64,000 nucleotides of DNA from Bacillus carboniphilus (GCF_020524035.2 NZ_CP129013.1:1291822-1355821), one strand, 5' to 3'; counted from the first letter of the stretch, positions 1 through 9,583 are shown. The notes: generated from the letters alone by a model not told the origin. Program-made: numbers and translations.

Positions 1-74
1 AGAGGATTAAGACCCGTTTGTCCTCTTCCTTGCTCAGCAATTTCAAGTGCAAATTTCATAAACCTCTCATCCAT
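1..74 (-). CDS. ribD: Riboflavin biosynthesis deaminase/reductase RibD, N-terminal start only
   Basis: Only the first 24 codons are in the window; the gene runs off its left edge. The reading begins MDERFMKFALEIAEQG and continues with a QTGLNP stretch, which is how RibD deaminase domains begin. RibD deaminates and reduces the pyrimidine intermediate in riboflavin synthesis. A GAGAGGAGG ribosome site lies just before the ATG. The FMN riboswitch and terminator immediately upstream on the same strand support the call, since ribD is normally the first gene of the rib operon. The rest of the operon cannot be seen. Confidence 0.85.
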   Translation of the reverse strand, partial: MDERFMKFALEIAEQGRGQTGLNP

Positions 75-184
75 CGATATCCTCCTCTCTGCATGTGAAT
101 CCGCTTTCGAAAAAAGTTCAGAACGCCTGTCAGCCATACGCATAGTTAGAATCACCAACTAAAGTGGCGTGACTAATTTTTTAA

Positions 185-217
185 AATACAAAAACCCCTT
201 AAGACACCTAAGGGGTT
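185..217 (-). terminator. Intrinsic terminator of the FMN riboswitch
   Basis: A 9-bp stem (AACCCCTTA paired with TAAGGGGTT) is followed on the minus strand by a T-rich run. It lies between the FMN aptamer and the ribD start, where the expression platform of a rib-leader attenuator belongs. FMN binding is expected to favour this hairpin. Confidence 0.85.
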
Positions 218-312
218 GGTTTTCTTGATCATTAAAAGAAATCACGTACAAATAAGAGTATGACGATACTATTTCAAAAAAATGAAATCAGTCCAATACT
301 CAACCTTTTAAT

Positions 313-440
313 GATCCTTCTCCCATCCAGACTATACTGTCGGCTTTGGAATCTCACCAAATCCTGCCTTTCGGCTCGCGGGCTCAGAAGTAAAACTTCA
401 ATACCGCCGGTAGGGAATTTCACCCTGCCCCGAAGGAAAC
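313..440 (-). promoter_or_regulatory. FMN riboswitch (RFN element)
   Basis: Read on the minus strand, the segment has the conserved RFN blocks in order: CCTTCGGGGCAGGGTGAAAT, then CCCTACCGGCGGTA, then AGCCCGCGAGC, then GATTTGGTGAGATTCC, then AAGCCGACAGTATAGTC and GGATGGGAGAAGG. These form the six-helix junction of the FMN aptamer. It sits 240 bases upstream of ribD with a terminator in between, which is the classical transcription-attenuation arrangement for riboflavin synthesis. Confidence 0.97.
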
Positions 441-591
441 ACTATAAATATTTCATTATCCTACCATTCCATTGTAACCAAGGATAGAAAAGGAAGCAAG
501 TGATAAAAAGCTAAGGGCATTTTAATAACTTCTCAATCAAAGGCAATCGATTTATAGAAATCACATTTAAAGAGCAGATTGTATTCATTTA

Positions 592-619
592 CACAAAAAA
601 AAGAGCTTATTCAGCTCTT
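592..619 (-). terminator. Terminator of ppiB
   Basis: AAGAGCT pairs with AGCTCTT across a 5-base loop, followed on the minus strand by eight T residues. The stem overlaps the ppiB stop codon. Confidence 0.85.
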
Positions 620-1052
620 ATTCTGCCACTCTTACTTCTTTCATGACGTCTCCATTTTTCATACTTAAAACAGTATCAATCCCTGACGTCACTTGACCAA
701 ATACTGTATGTACACCATTCAAATGAGGTTGTGGATCATGAACAATGAAGAATTGACTTCCTCCTGTATCTTTTCCAGCATGCGCCATCGATAAAGATCC
801 TTGAACGTGCTTATGAGGATTTCCTTCTGTTTCACACTTAATCGTATATCCAGGCCCACCTGTTCCGTTTCCATTAGGATCTCCACCTTGACTTACGAAA
901 CCTGGAATAACACGGTGAAACGTAAGCCCATCATAGAAGCCCTCATTTGCTAGCTTCTCAAAATTAGCAACGGTCTTAGGTGCTTCATTGGGATAAAAAT
1001 CAATCTCGATCTTTTCTCCACTTTCCATCAATATGTATCCTTTTTTAGACAT
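618..1052 (-). CDS. ppiB: Peptidyl-prolyl cis-trans isomerase, cyclophilin type
   Basis: This 144-residue protein is a compact single-domain cyclophilin with no signal peptide, so it should act in the cytoplasm to speed proline isomerisation during folding. Family signatures are clear: [15 protein letters not shown] around residues 45-60 with the catalytic Arg and Phe, the [19 protein letters not shown] block, and [12 protein letters not shown] near the C terminus. The length matches B. subtilis PpiB (143 residues). The ATG is preceded by GGAGATG. It lies between the rib leader and ypuA as in B. subtilis, apart from the added transferase gene. Confidence 0.95.
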   Translation of the reverse strand: MSKKGYILMESGEKIEIDFYPNEAPKTVANFEKLANEGFYDGLTFHRVIPGFVSQGGDPNGNGTGGPGYTIKCETEGNPHKHVQGSLSMAHAGKDTGGSQFFIVHDPQPHLNGVHTVFGQVTSGIDTVLSMKNGDVMKEVRVAE

Positions 1053-1133
1053 AGATTACATCTCCTTCATTAGATATATACAAACACTTTCATCATACCA
1101 TCTTTATATAAGTAAAAGAAAGAAAAGTGAAAG

Positions 1134-1156
1134 AAACTTGTTTTCTTAAACAAGTT
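1134..1156 (-). terminator. Probable terminator of the sfp-like gene
   Basis: AACTTGTTT pairs with AAACAAGTT, followed on the minus strand by TCTTTCACTTTTC, so the T tract is broken. The hairpin overlaps the stop codon of the transferase gene. Confidence 0.5.
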
Positions 1157-1871
1157 CATTACAGGTTTTAAATGATTTGAGAGCATTCAGAAACTCATTC
1201 AATTGAAAAATTTTAACAACCGGAGGTGTCTTATAGTTTTCCGAAGTACAAACTGCTACATGATGAATCGAATCTAGTTGAACCGTTTGAAAATTGCAAC
1301 AATCCCCATTTTCATTACTAAACTGTATTTCTTCTTGATTATCTTTAATAAAACAACAAGAATTGAGTGGCGTATTAATGCCTGTTCCTTTCCACTTCAT
1401 ATAGCTTTCCTTTAATGACCAAAGTTTTAAAAAGTGATTTTTTCTATTTTTTTGATCCATTTCTTCAAGCTGAAATACTTCCTTTTGATCGAAAAACTGT
1501 CTTGCTAATTCCATCTCATCTATCGAGCGAACAGCTTCCACATCAATTCCTATAGGGTGTGAATCCAAAATAAATACGACCCAATTACCAGCATGAGACC
1601 AATTAAAATGCAATATGGTTTCTAGATTTACATAAGGTTTACCATACAATCCTTGATGAAACCTAATAGATTTATATGAAACGTTACATTCCTCAGAAAT
1701 GAATTTTCTCGCCATGATCTCACTTATCATTTTGCTCATTCGATCCTTATCTAACCTAAGACGCGAAATTTCAATTTGCCTTTCCACTGATACCATTGAG
1801 ACCCAACTTTTATATTCATCCCATCTAATATCATCATGAATATGTACAGCTTGAATTATTAATCTATTCAT
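1146..1871 (-). CDS. sfp: 4'-phosphopantetheinyl transferase, Sfp type
   Basis: The 241-residue protein has the Sfp-class motifs: a YGKPY segment near residue 78, FNWSHAG near 90, the metal-binding GIDVE near 109, and KLWSLKESYMKWKGTG near 150. This family moves the phosphopantetheine arm from CoA to the conserved serine of carrier domains, converting NRPS proteins to the holo form. The gene sits between ppiB and ypuA, where B. subtilis has none, so it is probably an accessory gain. The only NRPS in the window lies about 24 kb away, and this enzyme is the obvious candidate activator, though primary-metabolism carriers are also possible. Sfp is used as a family name; orthology is not proven. 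Confidence 0.88.
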   Translation of the reverse strand: MNRLIIQAVHIHDDIRWDEYKSWVSMVSVERQIEISRLRLDKDRMSKMISEIMARKFISEECNVSYKSIRFHQGLYGKPYVNLETILHFNWSHAGNWVVFILDSHPIGIDVEAVRSIDEMELARQFFDQKEVFQLEEMDQKNRKNHFLKLWSLKESYMKWKGTGINTPLNSCCFIKDNQEEIQFSNENGDCCNFQTVQLDSIHHVAVCTSENYKTPPVVKIFQLNEFLNALKSFKTCNELV

Positions 1872-1997
1872 CGTTTTCCAACTCCATTATTTCACTACAT
1901 TATAAACAATATATAAATTCAATTTTAAGTACGTAAGTTGAAACATCTATATTAATCTGGACGTCTTTGAAGATAGGAACTCTTTACACAAAGAATC

Positions 1998-2025
1998 TTT
2001 ACTTTTTGAAAAAAACTACTATAAT
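1998..2025 (+). promoter_or_regulatory. Candidate sigma-A promoter of ypuA
   Basis: TTTACT at 1998-2003 and a perfect TATAAT at 2020-2025 are separated by 16 bases. The -10 lies 43 bases before the ypuA start. The -35 is a partial match to TTGACA. Confidence 0.5.
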
Positions 2026-2068
2026 GTGGATTAACTAAGAAATTTTTAGTAACCATAGGAGAGTGTAT

Positions 2069-2953
2069 ATGAAAAAATCGATTTCTATTATTATTTTAGC
2101 CGCAGTTATGTTGATTCCTTCCGTTACCTTGGCAGATGCGGTGGTTGGTGATTCCGTCATTACGTTAGGAAATGACTTAACGAAAGAACAAAGAGACGAA
2201 CTACTTAAAGAAATGGATGCCACAGGGGATGAATACCTTATTACTGTAACAAATCAAGAAGAGCATGAATACTTAGGAAACTATATTTCAAAAGCACAAA
2301 TAGGATCTAGAGCCTTATCCTCATCGAAAATAACCATTGAAGAGAAAAATAGCGGTCTGACCGTAGAAACAAATAAAATTAACTGGGTAACGGATGAAAT
2401 GTATTTAAACGCCTTAATGACAGCAGGAGTTAAAGATGCCTCTGTTTATGTCACTGCTCCTTTTGAAGTTTCGGGAACGGCTGCTTTAACAGGGCTGATT
2501 AAAGCTTATGAGCACACTACTGGAGAAGAAATTTCAGAAGATGTAAAACAAATTGCCAATGAAGAGCTTGTTGAAACCGCAAAGTTAGCAGACGAAGTAG
2601 GAAGTGAGAATGCCTCCGCGCTAATCGCCAAGGTGAAAGAACAAATTGCCGAAAAGGGCATGCCAGAAAATGAACAAGATTTACGAGAATTAATCGAACA
2701 ATCCGCACAAGACTTAGATGTAACATTATCTGAAGAAGATATGAATCGATTAACGGACCTTTTCAACAAAATGAAAGATGTTAATATTGATTGGGATTTA
2801 GTCTCTGACCAATTAGACAAGGTGAAAGACAAAATCACTAATTTCATTGAGTCTGAAGAGGGACAGAACTTCTTTCAAAGTGTAAAGGAGTTTTTTGTCG
2901 CCATCTGGGAAGCAATCATCTCTGTATTTAACGGTGAAGAGCAAACAGAATAA
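2069..2953 (+). CDS. ypuA: YpuA family secreted protein (DUF1002)
   Basis: The predicted protein has about 294 residues. It starts with a Sec-type signal (MKKSISIIILAAVMLIPSV, likely cleaved after TLADA), followed by a domain rich in Asp and Glu with an ITLGNDLT segment and VYVTAPFEVSGTAALTGLIK, as I recall for DUF1002/YpuA proteins. Its molecular function is not established. I chose the ATG at 2069 because AGGAG lies 7 bases upstream; an in-frame GTG two codons earlier has poorer spacing. The position between ppiB and lysA matches B. subtilis. A strong hairpin follows the stop. Confidence 0.85.
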   Translation: MKKSISIIILAAVMLIPSVTLADAVVGDSVITLGNDLTKEQRDELLKEMDATGDEYLITVTNQEEHEYLGNYISKAQIGSRALSSSKITIEEKNSGLTVETNKINWVTDEMYLNALMTAGVKDASVYVTAPFEVSGTAALTGLIKAYEHTTGEEISEDVKQIANEELVETAKLADEVGSENASALIAKVKEQIAEKGMPENEQDLRELIEQSAQDLDVTLSEEDMNRLTDLFNKMKDVNIDWDLVSDQLDKVKDKITNFIESEEGQNFFQSVKEFFVAIWEAIISVFNGEEQTE

Positions 2954-2989
2954 CAGAAAAGAGGCCTATCATGAGGCCTCTTTTCTGTT
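2952..2989. terminator. Bidirectional terminator between ypuA and lysA
   Basis: A perfect 15-bp stem (AACAGAAAAGAGGCC with its complement) and an 8-base loop are flanked by A- and T-rich ends on both sides. It separates two convergent genes and can serve both. Confidence 0.9.
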
Positions 2990-4319
2990 TAATACGCTTT
3001 TTGTTCTGAATAAAGAGGCAAGTCAAGTTTAACTAAATCCTCATATGTCTCTCGCTTAATGACGAGTGATGTTCTCCATTTTCTACAAACACCACGGCTG
3101 GACGAGGGAGTCGATTATAATTGTTCGACATTGAATAGCCGTATGCTCCAGTACAAAGTACAGCAATTATATCACCTTGGGTAACATCGGGAAGGTTGAT
3201 ATCCCAAATTAGCATATCCCCACTTTCACAGCACTTCCCTGCAAGTGAGATGACTTGTTCATCATTGTCCTTTCCCATTACACGATTCGCAATTACTGCT
3301 TCATACTTTGCACGATAAAGAGCTGGACGCAAATTGTCACTCATTCCACCGTCTATTGCTATATATTTACGTACTCCCGGAACCTCTTTTTCCGATCCAA
3401 CAGTATATAGAGTTGTTCCAGCATCGCCTACTAAGGAGCGTCCTGGTTCAATCCAAATTTCAGGTGTAGAGATTTGAATCTCCATTGATTTTTCTTCTAC
3501 CCCACATTAGCAATTCGATTAACGTACTCGCTCATCTCAATTGGATCATCTTCCTGTGTATATTTAATTCCAAATCCTCCACCTAAATTAATTACTTTCG
3601 ATATAAATCCAAACTCAGTTTTCCACTCTTTCATTTTATGGAAAATTTTTTCCGCAGGCAAGTACAAAACCTGTTGTTTCAAAAATTTGCGAGCCTATAT
3701 GACAATGAATTCCTAAGAGGTCAATATATTGTTCTTCCAAAACAAGCTCTATTGCCTTTTCTATTTGTCCATTATTTAAATCAAAACCAAATTTAGAGTC
3801 TTCTTGTCCTGTTGTAATATAGTCATGAGTATGTGCTGCTACTCCAGGAGTAACACGTAAGAGTATAGAAACTTGTTGCTGGCGCTTTTGTACTAATCGC
3901 TTTAGCATGTCTATTTCATGAAAATTATCCACGACAATGCAACCAATGTAAGCGTCTAACGCCATTAATAACTCTTCCTCACTTTTATTGTTGCCATGAA
4001 AATGAATACGATCTACTGGAAATTCCGCTTTTAATGCGGTATATAGTTCTCCACCCGAAACGACATCTAAAGATAAACCCTCTTCCTTCACTAATTGGAG
4101 CATCGCAATAGAGGAAAAAGCTTTACTCGCATAGGCGACTTGCGCTTTAAGCTTCCGATTAGCAAAGGAGTGTTTAAACATCCTTGCTCTTTCCCTAATA
4201 AGCTCAACATCATACACATACAATGGCGTTCCATAATATTTTGCCAAGTCTATTAAATCGATTCCCCCAACTTGCAAATGATTTTGTTTATTTTGACTCA
4301 TTGTTCCAACATAGTTCAT
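2989..4319 (-). CDS. lysA: Diaminopimelate decarboxylase LysA, broken by three frameshifts
   Basis: LysA is a PLP enzyme that makes L-lysine from meso-diaminopimelate. The gene is readable end to end only by switching frame three times. The first part covers KAQVAYASKAFSS (PLP lysine), HFHGNNKS and GIHCHIGSQIF. The break near 3683 needs one base fewer (GCCTGCG for GCTGCG). The next part carries NLGGGFGIKY, and a break near 3505 falls in a G run. The third part carries EPGRSLVGDAG and CCESGDMLIWD. A last break near 3058 restores KRETYEDLVKLDLP before a TAA at 2989-2991. Every block matches B. subtilis LysA, so I suspect sequencing error, although a real pseudogene is possible. The start is uncertain by one or two codons. 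Confidence 0.85.
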
Positions 4320-4447
4320 CATCCAACCTTCTTTCATCAGTCGCCCGTTAATCCTTTAATGAATTAAACATACTTTATCATAAAACGGATTGAGCTTCAA
4401 ATAGGGAATGAATCATCTACAACAAGTCATGAACGATGGAAACCTCT

Positions 4448-5926
4448 TTAGGATGGTTGTTTTTTTATATTCTGAGGATGAACAATACTAGGTCGTATAA
4501 CCGATCCTCTCACGTTTGTTCGAATGATAATTTGTACAAATGCCTTTGGATTAAAAGGGATAAAAGGCCATAAATAAGGGGTATTCAACGAGCGAATATT
4601 TGCTAAAAATAAGACAAACAACGTCATTCCAGCAACCAAACCTGGAACACCAAAAATAGCCACTAATGTTAGTAGAAGAAGTCTGACCATTTTATTTGCA
4701 ATACTTAGCTCATAACTAGGTGTAGCAAAGGTGCCAATTGAAGCGACTGCCACATATAAAATAACTTCAGGAACAAACAAACCAACATCAATTGCGATCT
4801 GACCGATTAAAGTGGCCGCTATTAACCCCATCGCTACTGATAAAGCTGTTGGGGTATGAATAGAGGCCATCCTTAATAGATCGATACCAAAATCGGCTAA
4901 AAAAAGTTGCACTATAACAGGAATATTTTTTGTATCCGTTGGTCCAATATAGGCAATTTGTTCAGGAAGTAAGGATGGTTCTAAGACAAACATTAACCAT
5001 AAAGGTAAAAGAAAAATCGAAGACATAATACCAATAAAACGAACCCATCTCAAAAAGGTGCCAACAGCTGGTGCCTGTCGATATTCCTCAGCATGTTGCA
5101 CATGGTGAAAAAAAGTTGTTGGCGTCATAATGATACTCGGTGATGTATCGACCATGATAATGACATGACCTTCTAATAGGTGATTTGATGCTACATCCGG
5201 TCTCTCTGTATAACGAACAAGAGGAAAAGGATTGTATCCTTGACTAACAATAAATTCTTCAATCGTCTTATCTCCCATTGTAAGCCCATCTATCTGAATT
5301 TTTTCAAGTTGATTTTTCACTAATTTTATTAAACCAGGATCTGCGACATCTTCAATATAAGCAATACAAATATCTGTTTTTGACCGTTCTCCCACTCTTA
5401 TAATTTCATTTCTTAATCGTTCATCTTTAATTCTTCTACGTATGAGTCCTGTATTTACGATAATATTTTCAACAAATCCATCTCTAGAACCTCGAACCAC
5501 TTTTTCCGTATCAGGCTCTTCTGGATTTCTACCAGGATAACTCCTTACATCGACAACAAAACCCATCGCTTGCCCTTCAATAAAAAAGACTACTAAACCC
5601 GATAGGACTTGATCGACTGCTTCATCAAGGGTTTTTATTAAACTGATTTGCTGGTTTACTAACCTATTTTCAACAAGTTCCTTTATCTTATAAGGGTCAT
5701 TATCTGTGTCATTCAGTTCTGTTAATTCTTCTAACAAATGGATGATATACGAAGTATCACAAAGTCCATTTATATAATAAAGGTGAATATGCTTATTTAG
5801 CACAATAAACTTTCTCACGCCTAAATCAAAACTTAACCCTAGTCCTACATGTTCTTTAAAAAATTTTTCATTTATAGGTAACTGAGGTGAAATAGATGAC
5901 TTATTTTTTTCTTGATTGTCTGTCAC
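4448..5926 (-). CDS. spoVAF: Stage V sporulation protein AF (GerA-type membrane protein)
   Basis: This 492-residue protein resembles the A subunits of GerA germinant receptors. A soluble N-terminal half ([20 protein letters not shown], then [18 protein letters not shown] and [17 protein letters not shown]) is followed by several hydrophobic segments from about residue 300 to 460. It is the last gene of the spoVA operon here, as in B. subtilis, and overlaps spoVAEA by 26 bases. It is expected in the inner spore membrane and is thought to act with SpoVAEA around germination and dipicolinate release. Length and order agree with the family. Confidence 0.93.
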   Translation of the reverse strand: MTDNQEKNKSSISPQLPINEKFFKEHVGLGLSFDLGVRKFIVLNKHIHLYYINGLCDTSYIIHLLEELTELNDTDNDPYKIKELVENRLVNQQISLIKTLDEAVDQVLSGLVVFFIEGQAMGFVVDVRSYPGRNPEEPDTEKVVRGSRDGFVENIIVNTGLIRRRIKDERLRNEIIRVGERSKTDICIAYIEDVADPGLIKLVKNQLEKIQIDGLTMGDKTIEEFIVSQGYNPFPLVRYTERPDVASNHLLEGHVIIMVDTSPSIIMTPTTFFHHVQHAEEYRQAPAVGTFLRWVRFIGIMSSIFLLPLWLMFVLEPSLLPEQIAYIGPTDTKNIPVIVQLFLADFGIDLLRMASIHTPTALSVAMGLIAATLIGQIAIDVGLFVPEVILYVAVASIGTFATPSYELSIANKMVRLLLLTLVAIFGVPGLVAGMTLFVLFLANIRSLNTPYLWPFIPFNPKAFVQIIIRTNVRGSVIRPSIVHPQNIKKQPS

Positions 5927-6485
5927 GATATTGACTCCTTTCCAAAATAAGCTCTACAGCTTTCATTGTAATGGGCGAGCCCTTTTTCACATCATCTTTT
6001 CCACCCATTTTCCCAATATCTCCTATACCCACTTTCACTGGAGCCACGATTTCATCTAAGCAATAAACGGTGTCGCCTGTTATTCTTTGCTTTTCTATGT
6101 CTGGAATACCTTCTTTATCCACTCCATATGATGTTAATTGCCCATGTTTATCAATGCACACATCTACTTTTGTCCACTCTTTCCCTCTCGATTTTGAAGC
6201 AACAACAATCACACCTAAAACAACTATTGTTTTATGGTTTGCTACATATTTAAGGGCTTTTTCACCACTACCTTCCCCTTTTAAACCACAATCATCAAAG
6301 AGAACAAATATAGGATCATGTGGAGTTTGATGAATATAGTAGACAAGTTCTTCACCTGTTAACACAGACGGGTTTCCTTGAGATCGAGAGATGCATCTCC
6401 CTCCAATTTTTCCTGCAACATATTCAATGGCTTTCAAAGCATATTCATCTCCATCTGTCACTAATATCACACTTCTCGTATTCAT
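5901..6485 (-). CDS. spoVAEA: Stage V sporulation protein AEA
   Basis: This soluble protein of about 194 residues starts [20 protein letters not shown] and contains [12 protein letters not shown] and a [16 protein letters not shown] block typical of SpoVAEA. No signal peptide or membrane segment is visible. It lies between the spoVAEB and spoVAF reading frames and belongs to the operon that moves calcium-dipicolinate into the forespore. I chose the ATG at 6485; a TTG one codon earlier is an alternative. The exact role of SpoVAEA is less clear than that of the channel subunits. Confidence 0.9.
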   Translation of the reverse strand: MNTRSVILVTDGDEYALKAIEYVAGKIGGRCISRSQGNPSVLTGEELVYYIHQTPHDPIFVLFDDCGLKGEGSGEKALKYVANHKTIVVLGVIVVASKSRGKEWTKVDVCIDKHGQLTSYGVDKEGIPDIEKQRITGDTVYCLDEIVAPVKVGIGDIGKMGGKDDVKKGSPITMKAVELILERSQYRDRQSRKK

Positions 6486-6497
6486 CAAAATGGACCT

Positions 6498-6852
6498 CTA
6501 TCCTTTAGGTTTGAAAAAAACAGCAATAATAAAAGCAAACAATATGGCTGATGAAATACCTGCAGAGGTTAATTTAAATATTCCCATGGCTATTCCAATA
6601 AATCCATTTTGTTCTGCTTCTTTCATCGCTCCGTGAAGTAAGGAATGACCGAAGCTTGTGATCGGAACAGTCGCCCCCCGCTCCAGCAAATTCAATCAAT
6701 TTATCATAGATACCGAATCCGTCTAGTATAGCTCCCGATACAACAAATGAACTCATAACATGAGCTGGAGAAAGCTTGAAAATATCCAATAATAGTTGAC
6801 CGACTACACAGATGAGTCCTCCTACGACAAACGCGATAAAATATTCCATCAA
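6498..6852 (-). CDS. spoVAEB: Stage V sporulation protein AEB, single frameshift
   Basis: This small hydrophobic protein belongs to the same family as SpoVAC and forms part of the dipicolinate channel. The N-terminal part ([19 protein letters not shown] to KLIEFAGAG) and the C-terminal part ([20 protein letters not shown] onward) lie in different frames. They join smoothly if the run of six G (minus strand, 6674-6679) is read as five. The corrected length of about 116 residues is normal for the family. A break in this sporulation gene at a homopolymer points to a base-call error. Confidence 0.88.
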
Positions 6853-6861
6853 ATCACCCCT

Positions 6862-7869
6862 CTATCTTGAAGATTCAAACACCACACCGTGAGCTATCGT
6901 TGGGATGGTTTCATTTTGTTGCGTCATTACTGTACTTAATAGAGCACCAGTGGCTACAACGAAAATTCTCTTTAACTTACCTTCCTTCAATTGTTTAAAA
7001 AGATGACCAAAAGTCACAACGGCTGAACATCCACACCCACTTCCTCCAGCTAATACCTTTTGATCAGGACGATAAATCATTAATCCACAATCTCGGTGGT
7101 TGTCAAAAATATCAATACCTTCTTCCTTTAATAAATCCTTTAAGATTGGACTTCCCACTGATGACAAGTCACCTGTTACGATCAAATCATAGTAATCGGG
7201 GGAACGATCTAAATCCAATAAATGCTGTTTGATGGTTGATGCTGCCGCAGGAGCCATAGCTGAACCCATATCATTAGGATTACTTATTCCTAAATCAGTA
7301 ACTTTTCCAATTGTAGAAGCAGTAACCTTAATCTCACTTTTCTCTTGCGTTAACAAGACAGCCCCTGCTCCAGTCACTGTAGAATTAGCTGTATTTGGTT
7401 TTTGACCACCATATTCAGTAGGATTACGATATTGCCTTTCCGCTGTTGCATTATGACTACTAGTTCCCGCCAAAATATAGTTGGCAAAGCCACTATCCAG
7501 CAATGCAGCTCCCACAGAAATCGTTTCCATAGATGTTGAACAAGCACCAAACATACATAAAAAAGGGATTTCTAAATGCCTTGCTACATAGTTGGCTGTT
7601 ATGTTCTGATTTAATAAATCACCAGCTAAAAACAAATCCACATCTTCTTTTGTTATTCTTGCCTTTTCCAAACAAGTTTGTATAGCATTCTCTAACAACC
7701 TTCTTTCCGCAAGCTCCCAATTGTCTTCACCACAATGTAACTCGTTAAATGTAGTATCAAAATCATCCTTTAGAGGACCTTCTGCTTCTTTAGGTCCGAC
7801 AGCTGTTCCACTTGAACGAACGTAAAGAGAATTATTAAAAACCCATGTTTGTTTACCTGTAAGCCTCAT
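6862..7869 (-). CDS. spoVAD: Stage V sporulation protein AD, dipicolinate-binding
   Basis: The 335-residue protein has a thiolase/ketoacyl-synthase-like fold, with recognisable blocks LFLAGDLLNQN, FGACSTSMETISVGAALLDS, NPNDMGSAMAPAAA and AGGSGCGCSAVVTFGHLF. SpoVAD is known to bind dipicolinic acid directly and to be needed for its import into the forespore. Length and operon place fit B. subtilis (338 residues). It follows spoVAC by 13 bases. Confidence 0.95.
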   Translation of the reverse strand: MRLTGKQTWVFNNSLYVRSSGTAVGPKEAEGPLKDDFDTTFNELHCGEDNWELAERRLLENAIQTCLEKARITKEDVDLFLAGDLLNQNITANYVARHLEIPFLCMFGACSTSMETISVGAALLDSGFANYILAGTSSHNATAERQYRNPTEYGGQKPNTANSTVTGAGAVLLTQEKSEIKVTASTIGKVTDLGISNPNDMGSAMAPAAASTIKQHLLDLDRSPDYYDLIVTGDLSSVGSPILKDLLKEEGIDIFDNHRDCGLMIYRPDQKVLAGGSGCGCSAVVTFGHLFKQLKEGKLKRIFVVATGALLSTVMTQQNETIPTIAHGVVFESSR

Positions 7870-7882
7870 TCCCCTCCCCCTT

Positions 7883-8344
7883 TCACCCAGTGTAAGTTTG
7901 TAGTAATAAAAAACGAATCATTCCTACCACATATGCAGCTACAGTCCCAAAAACAATGACACTTCCAGCTAGTTTAAACATATTCGTTGCTACCCCGAAC
8001 ACAAGTCCTTCAGAACGATGTTCAAGAGCTGCACTTGTCATCGAATTAGCAAAGCCCGTGACGGGTATTGCCGAACCAGCCCCAGCAAATTGACCAATTT
8101 TATCATAAACCCCTAATCCAGTTAAAATAGCGGAAATTAAGATTAAAGTAGCAACTGTTGAACTACTTGCCGTTTCTTCGGATAAATTCAAAACATTCTC
8201 ATACAGATTTGAAATCACTTGACCAAATGCACAAATTACCCCCCCTACCAAAAACGCCTTTAAGCAATTAAAAAAATAAGGGGTTTTAGGATGATATTTT
8301 TTTACATTTTCTTTATAGTCATCTTTTATTTTTTTTTCAACCAT
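7883..8344 (-). CDS. spoVAC: Stage V sporulation protein AC, channel subunit
   Basis: This 153-residue integral membrane protein has a charged N-terminal tail (residues 1-22) and hydrophobic segments with CAFGQVISNLYENVLNL and the family loop AGAGSAIPVTGFANSM. It is paralogous to SpoVAEB. SpoVAC is described as a mechanosensitive channel of the spore inner membrane involved in dipicolinate movement. It follows spoVAB by about 25 bases in the operon. Confidence 0.95.
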   Translation of the reverse strand: MVEKKIKDDYKENVKKYHPKTPYFFNCLKAFLVGGVICAFGQVISNLYENVLNLSEETASSSTVATLILISAILTGLGVYDKIGQFAGAGSAIPVTGFANSMTSAALEHRSEGLVFGVATNMFKLAGSVIVFGTVAAYVVGMIRFLLLQTYTG

Positions 8345-8368
8345 TTTAATTCTCCTTTATATCAACCT

Positions 8369-8788
8369 CTAAAAAGCAAACCATAACCAATGAAACAGTG
8401 AACCTAACACCTTACCTAAAACAATGGCCGTTAGAAGTGAAATTAATGATTCTGATGCACCGATCCTTTTTGACAAAACAGGGAGCACATTCAAAACTTC
8501 TGTCAAAGCTGCAGCCAGCATACCGATAAATATCCCGTCTAATAACCCAATCGGAATTAACCAAACCGGAGAAAGTGAAAAACGAGGATTCGTTAAACTT
8601 AGCCAACCTGCGACTACAGCCCCAATAATTACTGCCCATTCATAGTAGCGGATATACCTCTGGGTTTTCGAAAGCTGAGTTAAACGAGGTATAACTCCTA
8701 GCACTGTTAAAAAAGCGACGAAGCCACCTCCAACAGCAAACCCACCTGAGAAACCGATAAAGACAGTAAAAATAGCTTTAAGCGTCAT
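8369..8788 (-). CDS. spoVAB: Stage V sporulation protein AB
   Basis: This is a 139-residue, almost entirely hydrophobic protein with about four membrane segments, starting MTLKAIFTVFIGFSGGFAVG. Its start overlaps the spoVAA stop by four bases (ATGA), showing translational coupling. Its role in the dipicolinate uptake complex is inferred from the operon. Confidence 0.93.
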   Translation of the reverse strand: MTLKAIFTVFIGFSGGFAVGGGFVAFLTVLGVIPRLTQLSKTQRYIRYYEWAVIIGAVVAGWLSLTNPRFSLSPVWLIPIGLLDGIFIGMLAAALTEVLNVLPVLSKRIGASESLISLLTAIVLGKVLGSLFHWLWFAF

Positions 8789-9387
8789 GGTCTGTCCTTA
8801 TCTTCATGGTGGATAACATATTGATCTAAATCTAGTTGATAGTTAAATATTTCCACATCCAAAGGACTCGGTTCCTCATTAATCCGCTTCTTAAAAACAT
8901 GATTAAAAAACAAGACCATTCCAATTCCTAATCCAAATGAGTATGGCACTTGTATGAATAATGGATTCTCAACGGTTTTTCCAGTGAGAATTGTAAATAA
9001 ACGTTGGTGCATTTCTTGCATACTGACGTCTTCATGAAAGTTCATAATGGCAAGGCCTGCCCCAATGAATAGTAGTAGCCATATTAGCGAAAATGTTAAA
9101 GATGACAGTTTTTTCTTTGGATAAATAACTTGAATGATTGTTTGCGTAGAACCCACTACTTGTATATCAATATCAGGTATTTGTTTAACAATCTGATTAA
9201 TAACCTTCATAACGTCAAGGACGACAATGGTTTGATCTTTCATTGTCACTTGGTAAATATGCAAATTCGCTAATTTTGCCACCAACTTTTCACTACCTAC
9301 AACTTGCGCAATATCCCCAATGGCTATAGTTGATTCAGGAGCTACTTCTATTTTATATTTTGGTCTGATAAAAACCGTGTCCTTCAT
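8785..9387 (-). CDS. spoVAA: Stage V sporulation protein AA
   Basis: This protein of about 200 residues is the first gene of the spoVA operon. It has a soluble N-terminal region (MKDTVFIRPKYKIEVAPES), a membrane segment near residue 105 (FSLIWLLLFIGAGLAIM) and a second near 150-170. I chose the ATG at 9387, which has a GAGGG ribosome site. An in-frame GTG four codons upstream overlaps that site. A sigma-G-like promoter lies 70-100 bases upstream. Confidence 0.92.
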   Translation of the reverse strand: MKDTVFIRPKYKIEVAPESTIAIGDIAQVVGSEKLVAKLANLHIYQVTMKDQTIVVLDVMKVINQIVKQIPDIDIQVVGSTQTIIQVIYPKKKLSSLTFSLIWLLLFIGAGLAIMNFHEDVSMQEMHQRLFTILTGKTVENPLFIQVPYSFGLGIGMVLFFNHVFKKRINEEPSPLDVEIFNYQLDLDQYVIHHEDKDRP

Positions 9388-9460
9388 GTTGATCAGCACC
9401 CTCTTATGATATCAAGCACTCCATCACATCTTTTTTGTTTTAGTTTTGAAACCTTACGTA

Positions 9461-9490
9461 TAGTATGGTTGGAGATTATTTCTACATACA
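9461..9490 (-). promoter_or_regulatory. Predicted sigma-G promoter of the spoVA operon
   Basis: On the minus strand a TGTATG box (9485-9490) and a CATACTA box (9461-9467) are separated by exactly 17 bases. CATACTA fits the sigma-G -10 consensus, and spoVA is a known sigma-G operon in B. subtilis. The -10 lies about 74 bases before the spoVAA ATG. Confidence 0.7.
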
Positions 9491-9548
9491 GCAAAAAAGG
9501 ATTGTGCATAAATTACCAATCCTTACATTCACCATTCTAGTTTAAACA

Positions 9549-9583
9549 TAAAAAAACCGTATAGAATTAAACATCCATACGGT
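9549..9583 (-). terminator. Terminator of the spoIIA-sigF operon
   Basis: ACCGTAT pairs with ATACGGT, followed on the minus strand by six or more T. The stem begins inside the last codons of sigF. Confidence 0.8.

Noticed and set aside
260-487. Plus-strand open frame of 75 codons
   Set aside because: It runs antisense through the FMN riboswitch and has no ribosome site.
2506-2847. Minus-strand frames within ypuA
   Set aside because: They are antisense shadows of a well-supported gene with biased composition.
6070-6636. Plus-strand frames across spoVAEA and spoVAEB
   Set aside because: They are antisense to conserved sporulation genes and lack starts and family matches.
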